DNA of 6,784 nucleotides from an uncultured Pirellulaceae bacterium (lineage in GTDB: Bacteria; Planctomycetota; Planctomycetia; Pirellulales; Pirellulaceae). Positions 5,641 to 6,784 of this stretch are shown here, piece after piece (positions within the stretch are counted from its first letter, which is position 1; the number at the start of each line of letters is the position of its first letter). The stretch is taken from positions 1 through 6,784 of the forward strand of contig CAKQNH010000259.1 in assembly GCA_934255105.1 (NCBI GenBank), given 5' to 3'. The notes below the pieces were generated by a model. That model ran no database searches and was not told the origin of the DNA. It worked only from the letters and a program-made list of their open reading frames with translations. A program made the translations under genes and the position numbers.

Positions 5641-6784
5641 ATGACAGACGAACAAACTTTCCAATTAGTTGCGGATCACTTCCGCGAGACCGCGCTATTG
5701 GAAGCTACCAGCGCACTGCTGGAGTGGGACGAGCGGACCGGCCTGCCCTCCCCGGCAGGCGCGTACCGCGCGGAGCAGATCACGCTGCTCAGTGGCATGA
5801 TCCACCGGCGTCGCACGGACCTGCGGATCGGCGAGCAGTTGGAGCAGTTGGACTCCGGGTCGCTGGCAGCCGATCGGAATTCGCCCATCGGGGCGACGAT
5901 TTCCCGTTTACTAAAGGATTTTCGCCGCAATTCGCGATTGCCGATCGACCTAGTTGAGGCGACTTCGAAGGCGACCGTACTTGGGCAGCAGGCGTGGGAG
6001 AAGGCGCGGGCCAGCAACTCGTGGGAATTGTTTCAGCCGCACCTGCAAGAGATCTTTGCTCTGCGGCGCCGCGAAGCCGAGCTGTTGAGCGATGGTGGAT
6101 CGCTCTACGATGCCTTGCTCGCCCAATATGCAGCGGGGGCCAAACGCGCTGAGCTGACACAGGTCTTTGCCAGCCTGCGCGATGAGCTGGTGCAGTTGGT
6201 TCAGGATCTGCAAGCCAGCCGCCACCCTCCCAGCGGCGCGGCTTGGCAACGCACGGTCCCGGTCGACCAGCAGCGACAAATCAGCCACTGGATTGCCCAG
6301 CAGATCGGCTATCAGTTCGAGCGTGGTAGGCTGAACGAAACGACCCATCCCTTCTGCACGACGCTTGGGCCCCACGACTGCCGCATTCTGACGCGCTATC
6401 AAGCCGACTATTTCCCCAGCGCGTTCTATAGCACGCTGCACGAAGCCGGGCATGGCTTATACGAGCAAGGCTTGCCTACCGATTGGTATGGCCTGCCGCC
6501 GGGAACCTATGCCAGTTTGGGAGTCCACGAATCGCAGTCGCGATTGTGGGAAAATTTCATCGGCCGCAGCCAGCCCTTCTGGCAGTGGGCATTTCCACAG
6601 ATCTCGCACATGACCGATCGCTGGCAGGGCCTGGATGCTCAAACCCTCTATCGAGATGCCAATCGCGTCGAGGCTTCGCTGGTGCGAGTGGAGGCCGATG
6701 AGGTGACGTACAACCTGCACATCCTGATCCGTTTCGAATTGGAACAAGCCCTGCTCAGCGGTGAACTGTCGGTCGACGATGCGC
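5641..6784 (+). CDS. M32 family (Taq-type) metallocarboxypeptidase, C-terminus cut off by window edge
   Basis: Cytoplasmic zinc (or cobalt) carboxypeptidase that trims residues from peptide C-termini with broad specificity (EC 3.4.17.19 family). The visible 381 codons include the family signatures in order: LLEWDERTGLP at ~26-36, HPF at 236-238 with DCRILTRY at 246-253, the metal-binding HEAGH at 267-271, HESQSRLWEN at 296-305 with the third ligand Glu297, and RVEADEVTYNLHI at 349-361. The 30-residue distance from His267 to Glu297 equals that of Pyrococcus furiosus carboxypeptidase. Family members are about 500 residues, so roughly 120 are missing. The start is the first ATG after an in-frame TGA at 5623-5625; only a weak GAGAG precedes it. 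There is no signal peptide. The gene is divergent from the chaperone cluster, so a role in recycling peptides from damaged protein is possible but unproven. Confidence 0.95.
   Translation, partial: MTDEQTFQLVADHFRETALLEATSALLEWDERTGLPSPAGAYRAEQITLLSGMIHRRRTDLRIGEQLEQLDSGSLAADRNSPIGATISRLLKDFRRNSRLPIDLVEATSKATVLGQQAWEKARASNSWELFQPHLQEIFALRRREAELLSDGGSLYDALLAQYAAGAKRAELTQVFASLRDELVQLVQDLQASRHPPSGAAWQRTVPVDQQRQISHWIAQQIGYQFERGRLNETTHPFCTTLGPHDCRILTRYQADYFPSAFYSTLHEAGHGLYEQGLPTDWYGLPPGTYASLGVHESQSRLWENFIGRSQPFWQWAFPQISHMTDRWQGLDAQTLYRDANRVEASLVRVEADEVTYNLHILIRFELEQALLSGELSVDDA

Noticed and set aside
5382..5957. Plus-strand open frame of 191 codons overlapping the start of the M32 gene
   Set aside because: It overlaps the N-terminus of a clear M32 carboxypeptidase in a different frame and has no protein features of its own.
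5950..6747. Minus-strand open frames (167 and 96 codons) opposite the M32 gene
   Set aside because: They are antisense to a coding frame with conserved catalytic motifs, so they are shadows.

Overview
The window looks like a chaperone locus from a planctomycete, most likely a member of the Pirellulaceae. This is an inference from the groEL-groES-groEL-dnaJ arrangement, the chaperonin sequences, the moderately high GC and the repeat-rich spacers; there is no rRNA or other marker to confirm it. Four genes run on the minus strand in the order groEL1 (4956-3262), groES (3080-2781), groEL2 (2725-1106) and dnaJ (881 to the left edge, C-terminus cut off). A divergent plus-strand gene for an M32 (Taq-type) metallocarboxypeptidase starts at 5641 and runs off the right edge.

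The chaperone genes supply a complete GroEL/GroES folding chamber, two different GroEL subunits, and the Hsp40 co-chaperone of DnaK. GroEL1 carries a short His cluster and a GGM-type tail, but changes two aromatic positions of the apical substrate/GroES-binding face. GroEL2 keeps that face canonical and has no GGM tail. Both groEL genes start with GTG, and all three chaperonin genes have a purine-rich ribosome-binding site exactly 8 nt upstream of the start.

The spacers hold most of the unexplained structure. The 684-bp divergent region between groEL1 and the carboxypeptidase gene contains a near-perfect sigma-54 (-24/-12) promoter pointing at groEL1, a predicted long structured leader, and a five-copy array of a ~16-bp repeat. 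A related four-copy array in the opposite orientation lies between groEL1 and groES, so groEL1 is bracketed by inverted arrays. Between groEL2 and dnaJ there are two strong hairpins (probable terminator) and a six-copy 7-bp tandem repeat. I found no CIRCE or HAIR operator, so control of this heat-shock locus does not look like the common HrcA or HspR schemes. No mobile element, CRISPR array, tRNA or rRNA was seen.
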